Below, in pieces: positions 1-9,569 of a stretch of 47,403 nucleotides of DNA (within the stretch, counting starts at the first letter, position 1; every line of letters starts with the position of its first letter). The notes beneath the pieces were generated by a model. That model ran no database searches. It was not told the DNA's origin and saw only the letters and a list, made by a program, of their open reading frames with translations. Origin of the DNA: Clavulina sp. PMI_390 (Eukaryota; Basidiomycota; Agaricomycetes; Cantharellales; Hydnaceae); assembly GCA_015039315.1 (NCBI GenBank), contig WIDE01000168.1:1-47403 (forward strand), given 5' to 3'. The translations under genes and the position numbers were made by a program.

Positions 1-2686
1 TGCTTTGGTAAAAGGGACCAGTTCTCTGAGTGTCCCCGTCTCCTTATATTCTTCACAGCTGGGCGTTGCGGTAGTTATCAACTGTTTCCCCGCGCGGGTC
101 TACGGACGAATGGAATTTTGGCTAGCCGCAGTATGTTCACTTCTTCTAAATCTTTTGACCTAACTAACGTGGTGTTTGACTGATAGGGAAAGATCATCAC
201 CATTGTATCCCTGTGTAAGTCTCGAAGCGCCCTCACTGGAGTATCATGGTGAAATCAGCTGATTCGGCAGACAGTAATCTTGTCCTTCATCCTTACCGTA
301 GGACCTTCTGTTGGTTACAAGTAGGTTTATAAACCCTTCCCTCAATTCTCTCTTATCAATTCTTTTCAAAGTGGAACAAAGCTCAAACCAATTGGGTCCC
401 ACTACTGGCGGCATCCCGGCCCGTTCGCTCAACTCAAAGACGTCGAAGGGCCACTTGGGCGGTTCCTGGGCTTCTGGACCGTTCTTATTCAAGCTTCGTA
501 CGCTTTCTTTGGAGCTGAGGTCCCTGGCGTGGCAGGTGGTGAAGTGATGCATCCAACAAAGGCACGTCATCCATCACCTTGAGGCTTGAGCAGCAATCGA
601 ATCCACTATCCTTATACCCAATCATCCCCTCTTTTCGCGCTAGAATATCCCACGTGCTGTTCGACGAATTTGGATCAAAATGTCAGTCTGTCGAGTCGAT
701 GGCTTATCCCCCATCAGATCCAGTTCACTGAACAGTTTTCTGGAACAGCCTGCTGTTCTACGTCCTCTCCGTCGTCGCTGCAGGGTTCCTTGTGCCTCAT
801 AACGCTTGCGAGCTTTACCCCTCGGGAGCCTCAAAGTGTACACCCTATCTGGACAACAATCCGCTCAAAGGGTATCGTTCATTATCATCCCCGTAAGCTT
901 TGGCTGCCTACGCATCTCGTTCTTAGGGTCACTCATTATACTCGGATGTTGCCCTAGCTTTGTCATTGCGCTGGAGAAAGTCCGCTGGACAGTGGTATGC
1001 TTATTGTGTGTTTTTGACGTCCAAGTCTTGTGCTGAACCCTCCTTAGGCTGCCAACATTGTGAACGCCGCTTTTATAGCTTCCGCGTGTAGCGCAGCGAC
1101 GTCAGATATCTATATATCAAGCCGGTGAGTGTCCATCATCTATTATTCCAGTTGAGTCCTGACGACGTCCGTTCCGCTGATCAATGGGTGTCAGTTACTT
1201 GTTCTTCCTTGCCGAGTGTGACCACGCACCTAAAATCTTCGGATTCGTCTGGCGGGCGGGACCGCCCACCCCAGCGACTACACACAATGCCCCGAACGAT
1301 GGACGTTATGAACTCGCGGAAGCATTTACACTCGATGCCATCGGCGATAGCTCAAGTGAAAGCTCAAATGCTCTGGACCACTCCATGCCCATTGATGATG
1401 CCGCAGGCTTCGAGGGCCGTGACCGTAGCAGTGAGCACGGTAGTCCAACGCATCTGAGCGTGCCTCCTCGTCATAGCTCGCGTCGCGCTAGGGCATCATC
1501 GGATTCCTCGGTGGAAGAAAATGTGAAAACTCGTGTTACACCAGCCCGTCTCAGGCGACCAGCTCGCCGGGAATCGGTTAGCACCGTCAGTACATGGATT
1601 GAGCGCCCAGAACGCGAGCATGTTCCTAAATCCAAGGCAGTGCCTTTAGTGGTATGCTTATAACTCCTCTCTATAGTATAATTATTGCATCCCTGTGATT
1701 GACCGAATGATGTGCGCAGGGCGTCTTTATTGCTGGCCTTATTGGCTGCCTTGCATTTCTGGGGGTAGATACGAACGAATCTGGAGCCGCGACTGAAGCT
1801 GCGAAAATATGTGGGTGCTCTTGGAATTGATGTATGTCTCTTGCTAAAGATCGTTCTCCGCCCTCGTAGTCAATTATCTCAGTGCGATGGCGTCGATCAG
1901 CGCCATAATGAGCTAAATCAGGATAATGGTCACATATCTTCAATAGTACTCTGGCTCTAAACTCGCCCTCAAACGTGACGATCTCCAAGGGACGGATGCG
2001 AAGAAGGCTATTGAAGAAAATAGGCCATGGTGGCAACCTATGGTAAGACGTTCATTCTACTTGACCTTAAAAGAGCTTCTGGTCCAACACCTACTTTGAC
2101 AACTATAGGCCGCGATCTACGGGCTGGTGATGTGCTGCGTTGTGCTAATTTTCAATGGGTGGTAAGCTGATCCAGTTTCTTTACCACATGTTCCTGGTGA
2201 CCAAATACTTCGTGCTCCATCCAAAAGGAGCGTCTTTTACAACAGCACCCAATGGATAATTGGTATGTATCCCCGTGTACACTCGCGGCGTCGTCCTTAA
2301 CACAGTATACTGAATAGTTTCATTATAGCTACTCCAGATTGTAATGAGTTCCATGATGATCAAGAGCCTGGGGGCATTTCGACAGTTGCTAAGTTTATCA
2401 CTTCATACGTCCCTATCGTAAGCGTAGCCTCACGCCGTGTAATTTGTGATGAACTCTGACGCCTTTTCACGCCCAGCCATTCTTTGCCCTAATGTATTTA
2501 GGCTATAAGCTAGTGCATCGGACGCAGATCGTCAGGCGTGCTAAAATGGAGTTCAAGCCAGATATGCATCCAAAGGTGGACGACGGCTATGATCTTGATG
2601 AATACTTTAAACAGAAACCTCATCCAGATATGTCTGGATGGGAAAGAGTAGAGTTCTATATTGGGAGGTTGTGGAACAAGGTTTGA
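1..2686 (+). CDS. Amino acid permease, AAT family of the APC superfamily; 5' partial, probably broken
   Basis: Plasma-membrane amino acid/proton symporter by family. The window starts in an intron, so about the first 150 residues are missing. Fifteen exons: 59-130, 187-214, 275-320, 372-561, 644-681, 749-892, 958-994, 1048-1124, 1195-1651, 1720-1810, 1870-2042, 2109-2161, 2228-2262, 2329-2417, 2477-2686; they total 1740 nt in one frame. Family landmarks in order: VYGRMEFW, HYWRHPGPFAQ, GAEVPGVAGGEV, NIPRAVRRIWIK, SPFVIALEKV, SACSAATSDIYISSR, FNYLSAMASISA, MYLGYKLV. Exon 1195-1651 carries a Ser/Arg-rich insert of roughly 110 residues between TM8 and TM9. Two stops, TAA 1914-1916 and TAG 1944-1946, lie in frame within TM10 and the next loop; the first falls exactly on the nearly invariant Trp. 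No intron that removes them keeps the downstream frame. It is either a recent pseudogene or carries sequence errors. Confidence 0.82.
562..643 (+). other. Non-canonical GC-AG intron in the permease gene
   Basis: The exon reads ...GEVMHPTK and the next exon must start NIPRAVRR to match the family. The only junction that fits has donor AAG|GCACGT and acceptor GCTAG, an 82-nt intron with GC instead of GT. Every other intron in this gene has a GT donor. The junction follows from protein continuity; a GT donor of the right phase is not visible nearby. Confidence 0.6.
1870..2042 (+). other. TM10 exon of the permease with two in-frame stop codons
   Basis: In the frame required by both flanking exons this exon reads FNYLSAMASISAIMS, stop, IRIMVTYLQ, stop, YSGSKLALK. 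Against yeast Gap1 from memory (FNWLLALSGLSSLFTW then GGICICHIRFRK) the register is perfect without gaps: the TAA sits on the conserved Trp and the TAG on the Phe/Trp after Arg. This argues for nonsense mutation of a once functional exon. An alternative intron 1882-1946 shifts the downstream frame into an immediate stop. Confidence 0.6.
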
Positions 2687-2981
2687 TTCGAATGACTTGG
2701 CAGGTTGATAATAGCAAGAATTTTGAAGGTCAAGCCTTGGCTGAACAACTCCAGTTTATGATTTTCCCTCTCCGGTTTCAGGCTCTGTAGACCGCCCCTG
2801 AGTCTCAATATACGTTTTGATGAGTGCTTGATCCACCGAGAACCTAAACTTTGTTGTTGCCGCTCCTGGCACCTTGATCGAGTTCGCTCAAAAAATCGTC
2901 CAAGCACGTGACCACCTCGATCCACGCCTCCCTCCTCGGCTTCGAGACTATGACGCACGAAAACATTAATCCTCTCCCTCG

Positions 2982-5900
2982 ATGGAGCCACTACGAGCGC
3001 GTTTATCAACAGACGCGTTCTTTCGAGACGCCTCTGGGCGAGCTGTTCTGCTTCGAGGCGTGAATCTTGTCGCTGGCAAAGCACCACCATCGACGCCCAG
3101 CCATGTTCCACCATTTGACGACGCTGAGAATGGAAGAGTATCTTTCGTAAACACGCCGCTTAGACTTGATGATGGGAGTGCCGACGTTCACCTTGCTCGT
3201 CTGAGAGGCTACGGATTCACGGTCCTTCGCTATGTTGTTTGTTGGGAGGCCATAGAGCATGCTGGACCGTACGTTTTCTAACCATGCGACACAGGCATTG
3301 CTTTCCTTCTAACTCCTGACTCGCGTGTGTTTTATCACTGGTAGCCGCCAGTACGATCAAGATTTCATCCAGTACACTCTCCAAGTCCTACGGCGTTGCG
3401 CCGCATTCGGTTTTCGTGTTTTCATCGACCCACACCAAGATCTTTTCAGTCGTTTCTCAGGGGGATGTGGCGCCCCTATATGGGCCCTCCATGCGTGTGG
3501 GCTTGAACCGCGAAATTTCGCAGCCACCCATGCCGCCTTGCTACATTGCGATTGGCATCCTCAGTCCGAGGAGAAAACCCCGTTAGAGTTCCCGTCTATG
3601 CTGTAAACCATCTCCTTTTCTTTTTTTGACACACTGTTGAATAATATTGTTATCTTCGTTGGGCACAGGTGGACCACTAATCATGTACGTACCAAGAAAA
3701 TCCTCAATCACCAAATCTGGAGCTCTTTTTGTCCTGCACAGAATCAACTCGCAGTCCTGACTCTGGATACGTTATTCTACGCCGGGAAAGACTTCGCCCC
3801 AAAAGCCATCATTGATGGTATCAATATTCAGGTTTGTCGCAGGATGCACCGAATCGCAATTCTATGAGCCGATAACTGATGCGATGAGGCTTGCAGGACT
3901 GGCTGCAGCAGCATTATATCGACGCGTTTTCGCAGCTCGCTACAGCCATATGCGATGCGGGCCTCAACGACACCTGTGTTATTGGATATGATTCGATGAA
4001 TGAGCCAGATCCTGGGTAAGTCCACTCCAAGTAGGTTTATGCTGCCTGATATATTGAATATTCGCGCAAAGATACATCGGGATCGTCGATCTATCGAAGA
4101 TTGGGAAAGAGAATTCGGCTCGAATGGGCCCGACCCCCACTATGTTCGAAGGCATGCGTTTTGGCATGGGCCACGCCGTCGAAGTCGACAATTATCGTTT
4201 GGGGAAAACCGGACCACATAAGAAAGGACGGTTCAAAATCGATCCAGGAGGCAAGTGTGCATGGCTTTCCGAGGAAAAGGGACAATGGGAATGGAATCGC
4301 GATCCGGGCTGGGTCCTTGGGGTACGACAAGATAGCTCGATCTTCTCAATAACATCTCGCTAATTCTACACCCCTTATTATTAGACGTGCCTGTGGGCTC
4401 AGCATGGCGTTTGGGACACCAAGACAGGCAAGCTGCTTATTCCCGATTACTTCCAATATCCTCGACACTCTATGGTACAGCGAGCGCAATCAGCAGTATC
4501 CACTTCCAATGGTACCCCGGCGCCCGACACACCTGACAGCCTGAAAACAGGGGTTGGGCATTCCGGCCACCAGCGAAAGGGATCAATCTTCTCGAGATTC
4601 TGGCCATCTCTTCCTCGGGTACTGCACCAAGAAAACTCCCAACAACCTCCGCGATCTTATCGCGAAGAAAAGTCAGGTACCGTGAACTTTATTGACCGAT
4701 ACTGGGCTGAACACTTCGCAACGTGGGCCAAAGCAATTCGCGATATCCAACCAGACGCCATCATTTTCGTGCAGCCGAGCGTATTCACGCCTCCGCCAAG
4801 CCATCCACTGCTACCCGGCGTGCGCAAACCTGGTGCTGACATTAACCACTCGTCTCATCCAGCGATCCGAGGTGCCTATAGCCCACATTTCTATGACGGC
4901 CTCACCATCAGTAAGTCCTACCTCTAATGAGGCCTCGATTATACTCACTGATGGCGTCGCAAATTTGCAGTGCATCGAAAGTGGTACCGAAACTGGAATG
5001 CGGATGTTGTGGGTATCTTACGCGGGAAATATTCGAATCCTGCATTCGGCCTTCGTGTGGGAAAGTCTGCTGTACGAAATCTCATCAGCAAGCAGCTTGG
5101 CGAACTCAAGAAAGATACGCACGAGTACATTGGGGCACGCACCATGCCAACTCTAATAGGGGAGACGGGTGTCCCGATGAATCTGGACAACGGGGCGTCT
5201 TATGACTCGACAAGTCCGAAATATCGAGATTTTTCGACGCAGGCGGAAGCAATGGATGCAATTCTGGTGGTAAGTTTGAAAGTCCCTTGGTTCTATTCGG
5301 ATAATCATCAGCTTTCTAATATCGGGATCCTTATTTTCTAGGGTTGTGTAAGCTCTTACATTCTTGCATGTATGATAAGAGCTCATGCTGGTGATAGGAT
5401 GATCATCTCCTCAACTATACCCTGTGGGGGTTCAACCCACATAATTCTCATGAATGGGGAGATAACTGGAATCGGTGAATTTCTTTCCTAATGTCGCTTG
5501 TTTGCGTGTGCCGTTTGAAAGTCGCTGATTCAGGCTCAAAAAGCGAGGATCTTAGTATCTGGTCTCCATATGATGTGTATCACGGCCCTTTGCACTGGAA
5601 CGAGAACGAACTGACCGCCCTGATCCAACCACAAGCGGACACTGCCTCCATTCCAACAGAAGAACGACTGAGCCTTCTGGATGATTTCCTCACACAAGGG
5701 GCTCGAGCCGCCAAGGCTTTTTGCCGCCCATATCCAATTTTCACCGCTGGCACGCCCATCCGACTCGAATTTTCAATAGAGACCTCCGTAATGGAGCTCG
5801 ATATTCAATTACCCCCACCATCCAAGGACGCAACGGAGGCGTCATCGCCCCTCACCACGGAGATTTATGTGCCGTACATTCACTATCACGCGAAAACTCT

Positions 5901-6180
5901 GGAGCGCCCAGAGAAGGTGGATCAAAGCCCAGGGCCGCCACACGGTGCCGTGTCCGAAATACTGAGGGACCAGCTTGCCGAGTCTGCTCGCCTCCACTTC
6001 ATCGACACTGGCGTTCGCAACACCTTAGCTGTGGACGTCGAGGTTAGCGAGGGGTCGTATCAGATTCAGGGGCAGATGCTTCGATGGACATACTCAAATC
6101 TCGCGACGACCGGCAGCGAGCAAGATCGTGTTATCTCTTTGCGTTTGAGGCGCTCGAGCGGTACCGCTGCGTGGAAGTAA
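2982..6180 (+). CDS. GH5 (subfamily 12-like) steryl beta-glucosidase / glucosylceramidase, EGCrP/Egh1 type
   Basis: Retaining glycosidase that, in characterised fungal relatives (Cryptococcus EGCrP1/2, yeast Egh1), cleaves glucose from ergosteryl glucoside or glucosylceramide in the cytosol or vacuole. Eleven exons: 2982-3268, 3345-3602, 3669-3684, 3742-3831, 3897-4015, 4072-4321, 4385-4910, 4971-5269, 5342-5347, 5398-5474, 5544-6180; 854 residues. Visible landmarks: [11 protein letters not shown] near the N-terminus, [25 protein letters not shown], acid/base Glu in [10 protein letters not shown] (about residue 253), nucleophile Glu in LIGETGVP (about 580), then [17 protein letters not shown]. 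The C-terminal part carries [15 protein letters not shown] and a beta-rich tail as in the family. A low-complexity Ser/Pro insert follows [10 protein letters not shown] in exon 7. The first ATG fits the family start. Both catalytic Glu and the PHQD motif are intact, so it should be active; sterol versus ceramide preference cannot be read from sequence. Confidence 0.92.
3669..3684 (+). other. 16-nt microexon in the GH5 gene
   Basis: The segment reads G-TGG-ACC-ACT-AAT-CAT (W T T N H) between acceptor CACAG and donor GTACGT. The family has W-P-T-N-Y here, followed by Arg/Gln-Leu as in the next exon ([20 protein letters not shown]). Removing it breaks the frame. Confidence 0.8.
5342..5347 (+). 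other. 6-nt microexon in the GH5 gene
   Basis: Two codons, GGT TGT (Gly-Cys), lie between acceptor TTTTCTAG (ending 5341) and donor GTAAGC (5348). They join AMDAILV to [16 protein letters not shown], giving the family-typical DAxL.(x)xDDH.LNYTLW spacing. Flanking introns are 72 and 50 nt, normal for this genome. One 128-nt intron that skips the six bases would also keep the frame, so transcript data are needed. Confidence 0.55.
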
Positions 6181-6780
6181 AATGGCGTTGGTTCCACAAA
6201 TATTTTGCGTTATCTATAATTACTATAAGGCGGCTATGGCCCATTGTCATGAAAGGAAGCGGAAATAATGATATGGAAGTAGTACGCTTGTAGACCCTGC
6301 GACGCTGTAAAAGATTATCCCCGTGCTGGATACAGACTATTATGCACTGGGATCACAGGGCAGCTTGGCCCACGATCAAAATGATAGTCTCGTACCCACC
6401 CAATCATCAAAAGGGGTAGGGTTAGACTTTGAGTTTGGAAGCCCTGGAGATGGTGCGAGAGGTGTAAGTGTCGCAGGCATTCCTGTGCGTGCAACAAACG
6501 ACCGATATGATGTCTTGGCTGCAGCAAGTAGCAAACCAATGGCCTGAATGATCAAGATGTTATTGGATTATAAGCTTACTTTCGGGCCGTGGCGCGGCCT
6601 TCATAGCCAATCCCTAGGGAAGATTTATTGTTCCAACATACCCAAGGAACCTTGCAAGGCTAAAAGATGAAGATGTATGATTGAAATGTCCATTTAGAAG
6701 CAGCTAGGTACCGCACAGAAAAGACGCCTTGAGGCGCCCCATAGGCGCGTGGTATATGTGCCAAATCGCGAAGGATTTAC
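6181..6780 (+). other. Intergenic, no gene recognised
   Basis: This is the 3' flank of the GH5 gene and the space before an unknown minus-strand ORF. Only short overlapping ORFs occur, on both strands, without splice or family support. I see no RNA gene or clear repeat. Confidence 0.5.
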
Positions 6781-7455
6781 TCAACATACTCCACTAATTG
6801 TAAAGCCACCTAGTAGCTCGTAGATAGTAGTTCCATAGACGGTACTCAACCAAGCTGCTTGAATGCATGAGTACAGGAGCGATGGGGACGTGTGGGTAGT
6901 TGAGGCAAATATTAAACAGCGCGGAGGAGGGGTCTTTGTAAAGCGGAAACAGTAGCAGAGGGTGGAAAGTTGCGAATAATCATCCTCAAACCATATGTCA
7001 TCAGGATATGAGGCATGGCTAAACGCGTCACGCAGTGTCGCTCTTAGGGCAGTGCTGCTGGCTGTTGCGCAATCTCCATGGATAACAGCGCTTGTGTTTG
7101 CCGGCCCAGCAGAGCCAATTGATTCAAGGTTGCAGAAAAGGTAGCGGTTTGCTTGACAGTTTATCAATACAGAATCTGCGGACAAAGGATTGCATATGAT
7201 TTTCCGTGGCGTATAGGCGCACTGATGAGTGGGTACTCCCAGTTGCACTGCTGGATGATAGAGCGTCTCCATTTTCAGGTATAATCTATGTGCATTCAGG
7301 CGGCAGAACGCAGCGCGGATATCTGGGGCGAATAGTGAAGAGCAAAGAGTGTGATCAATGCATTCGTAACGAGGAAAAAGACCGTCAGAACATGTATAAA
7401 GGCTGTAAGTAATGAATATTTCACGATAAACGGCATGCGGAGCAGCGAAAAGCAT
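6781..7455 (-). CDS. Hypothetical ORF, about 224 residues
   Basis: I do not recognise this protein. From the first true ATG (7453-7455) the ORF runs 224 residues to a stop at 6781-6783 with no internal stop. It is Cys- and Leu-rich (for example NRYLFCNLES and LCYCFRF) and has one acidic patch, PDDIWFEDDY. No signal peptide, transmembrane segment or domain is obvious. Its length is greater than expected by chance, but it lies in a gene-poor region next to decayed repeats. It could be a single-exon gene, one exon of a longer gene, or a relic. Confidence 0.35.
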   Translation of the reverse strand: MLFAAPHAVYREIFITYSLYTCSDGLFPRYECIDHTLCSSLFAPDIRAAFCRLNAHRLYLKMETLYHPAVQLGVPTHQCAYTPRKIICNPLSADSVLINCQANRYLFCNLESIGSAGPANTSAVIHGDCATASSTALRATLRDAFSHASYPDDIWFEDDYSQLSTLCYCFRFTKTPPPRCLIFASTTHTSPSLLYSCIQAAWLSTVYGTTIYELLGGFTISGVC

Positions 7456-8117
7456 TGCGTGCAAGTATGGAGGAGGAGGAGGTGTTTATTCAGAGCCGGA
7501 TGCCCAGACCCTATATCCAAACCTGTAACTACGCTACATAATAGTACAGTTTGGAGCTCCCTCAAGTCATCTCGCACGCGAACGCACCCCTAGGGGATTG
7601 ATCTGTACGTCTCAGGGTCAAGAGGGAACGTCTCCAGCAAGGCCAAATCCTCATAATCTACCAATGCCCATCCCGCCCATCCTCAGTGCCCTAAAAAACA
7701 AAAAAACCACAGTGTGGCCACAAAGTGGGGAAAAAATTAAAAAGGGCGCAGAGGCGGAGTGGAGTGGAAAATGACAAATAGCGATGTCGTCCAAGCATGA
7801 AGAGGGTAATGTAGCTAGTCTTGTGATGCCAAGGAACGGTACATAGAAGCTTGTTTCGAAAAGCGGGAAATGCGCAAGTGAAGGGATTCGGTTTCGGGTA
7901 CATGCTATCCCGGTCGGGCGAGGTTGTAGCCCCTTGGTAATGGCTGGGGGACAGGGCATGATGGATGCTGAGGCGAAAGCCTTGCCTGCCCCTTGTACCA
8001 GGATACATTTGGGATGGCGCTATGGGATTATATGTCGGACTGCCCTGAGCGCGGCTGACGTGCTAACAGACGTCCCTTACACGTCGGGCTAGTTATCCGT
8101 CACGCCGTGCGCGGTGG

Positions 8118-8347
8118 TTCGTCGTCCGCACTTACGCCGCAGATGACACCCTTCAATAAAGCGCTCCTGTAGGAGAAGATGCATGTGCCTGCGCTGGGGT
8201 GGCGGGTCTTGTGAGGTATGAAGCGACTTACTTTGTCTCAATGTCTCAGGTGACGTTCTTGGGAATGGCGGGGTCTGTCGTGCCCACACACGCTACAGAT
8301 GACGCTCTGTGAGGAAACGCTCCTATAGGAGAGGTGAATTTGTGCAT
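8118..8347 (+). repeat. Imperfect direct duplication, offset about 160 bp
   Basis: The stretch near 8118-8185 (TCGTCCGCACTTACGCCGCA ... CGCTCCTGTAGGAGA ... GTGC) recurs diverged near 8277-8347 (TCGTGCCCACACACGCTACA ... CGCTCCTATAGGAGA ... GTGC). Each copy contains a short palindrome, CTCCTRTAGGAG. The copies differ by scattered substitutions, so the duplication is old. Confidence 0.6.
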
Positions 8348-8370
8348 CCGATAGGGAATCGCAAGCACAG

Positions 8371-8508
8371 AATGCCCCGGATACATCGCGATCCTGTTGG
8401 GGTCCGTGAAGTCGTGAATACCCCGGATGCGTCGTGATCCTGCTGGGGTCTTTGGAAGTGTGAGTGCCCCGAATACGTTGTGATCCTGTTGGGGTCTTTG
8501 GATGGTCG
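8371..8508 (+). repeat. Three tandem copies of a 46-bp unit
   Basis: Copies are 8371-8416, 8417-8462 and 8463-8508, each 46 bp. The shared core is CCCCGRATRCRTYGYGATCC followed by TGYTGGGGTC. A 46-bp period is not a multiple of three, so the ORFs reading through it are not coding repeats. There are no spacers, so it is not a CRISPR array. Confidence 0.75.
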
Positions 8509-8761
8509 ACGAGCTCGTCGCGAGTCGTAGTCTGCCAGGTATAACGGGAAATCTCGTGAAGGTTTGGCAAATCGGGGAAATGCGAGCTGGGGTGGGAGCG
8601 AAAATCAAATTCATGTTGAAACGTAATTATAATACCAAATTCCACAACACAGCATGCAAATCCCTGTGAGTGTCACATATCTTGCACCATAAACAGGGCC
8701 TCTTAACGCAGATTTTGACTTCATCCCTTCTAATAAGGAAAAAGCTATTTCACGCCCCGCA

Positions 8762-9219
8762 GGTGTTACCACCTCCCCTAGGGGGTGTTAGTACCTCCTC
8801 ATTTTAGGTCAAATAACGTGTAAATGACGATCGATCAACCTTAAAGATTGCCATTCTGGCTTGCGCGCCACGAACCATGAGCGCTCAAGCGCCGGCTTGT
8901 TACGGTATACCACAAGGTTTTCAGTGAGCGTAAAACAAGACAGTTCATAAGCTCATGCCCAAAGGCAAACTAAGTCACTCATTAATCCCACTGATATGGC
9001 ATCATGTACATTATTGTGATCATCACACTGGAACGAGCTACATAGATACAGAACTCCAACCCTACTCGGGTCTGTTTTGGTCAATCACCGATGTGGTTGG
9101 CTCTAGTTGCCCTCAGGCTTGAACCTGCGGATCGTGGGGGGCACTCGATAGCTACCACCCCTCCCCGTGCAGGGTTTATGGTCGGAAGCCCTCGGGCCGG
9201 GGGGAGGGGTGGTAACACC
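8762..9219. repeat. 12-bp inverted repeat bounding about 460 bp, MITE-like
   Basis: GGTGTTACCACC at 8762-8773 is the exact reverse complement of GGTGGTAACACC at 9208-9219. The left copy sits in a longer imperfect palindrome centred on CCCCTAGGGG (8775-8784). The right copy overlaps a separate strong hairpin. No transposase ORF lies between. I could not define target-site duplications, so the MITE reading is tentative. Confidence 0.35.
9151..9216. repeat. Hairpin: 16-bp inverted repeat with 34-bp loop
   Basis: GCTACCACCCCTCCCC at 9151-9166 pairs with GGGGAGGGGTGGTAAC at 9201-9216, 15 of 16 positions complementary. The stem is very GC-rich. It lies between genes, so it could be a transposon terminus or a structured transcript. 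Confidence 0.6.
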
Positions 9220-9569
9220 AGGGAGGTGGAGGATAGCTATTTCCTTCTAATAATGGATGAACATCGGCGTTGTCATCGTCCCGTGATAACAGGAAAGTTT
9301 TTGCACAAATATACTGTCGATATCATGCATGACAATGGTATTGCGCAATGTCACGCATCCGCTAAGTAAATTGATTTCGTGTTGATGTCCCATCGCCATT
9401 CCGCAGTCGTAGGGCATAGCCGTGTTCTGGTTCTGACAAAGAGGACTGGAGGTAAACATATTCGTTCGGCCAGCGACATGTCCGCTCCATCACGCTGAAG
9501 CGATGCTTACTCTTGGCAGGTCCTCGATATATTCACATTGCAGTGCCATTTCATTTCATCTGAGAGTAT

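Larger units (their letters stand above)
7465..9569. other. Gene-poor, repeat-bearing intergenic region
   Basis: About 2.1 kb without a convincing gene. It holds an imperfect direct duplication (about 8118-8185 and 8277-8347), three 46-bp tandem copies (8371-8508), a 12-bp inverted repeat spanning 8762-9219 and a 16-bp hairpin (9151-9216), listed separately. Overlapping ORFs here follow the repeats and have no family support. Confidence 0.55.

Noticed and set aside
1184..1663. Independent 159-residue gene
   Set aside because: It is the large exon of the permease with intron sequence at both ends.
1882..1946. Intron that would remove both permease stops
   Set aside because: Donor GTGCGA is weak, and the join shifts the next exon into an immediate stop; the removed bases align with TM10 in register.
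8371..8508. CRISPR-like array
   Set aside because: Direct repeats without spacers in a eukaryotic genome.
8238..8645. Two overlapping minus-strand ORFs with repeated peptide phrases
   Set aside because: They read through the 46-bp tandem repeat; 46 is not divisible by three, so the repeated peptides are frame-shifted echoes.
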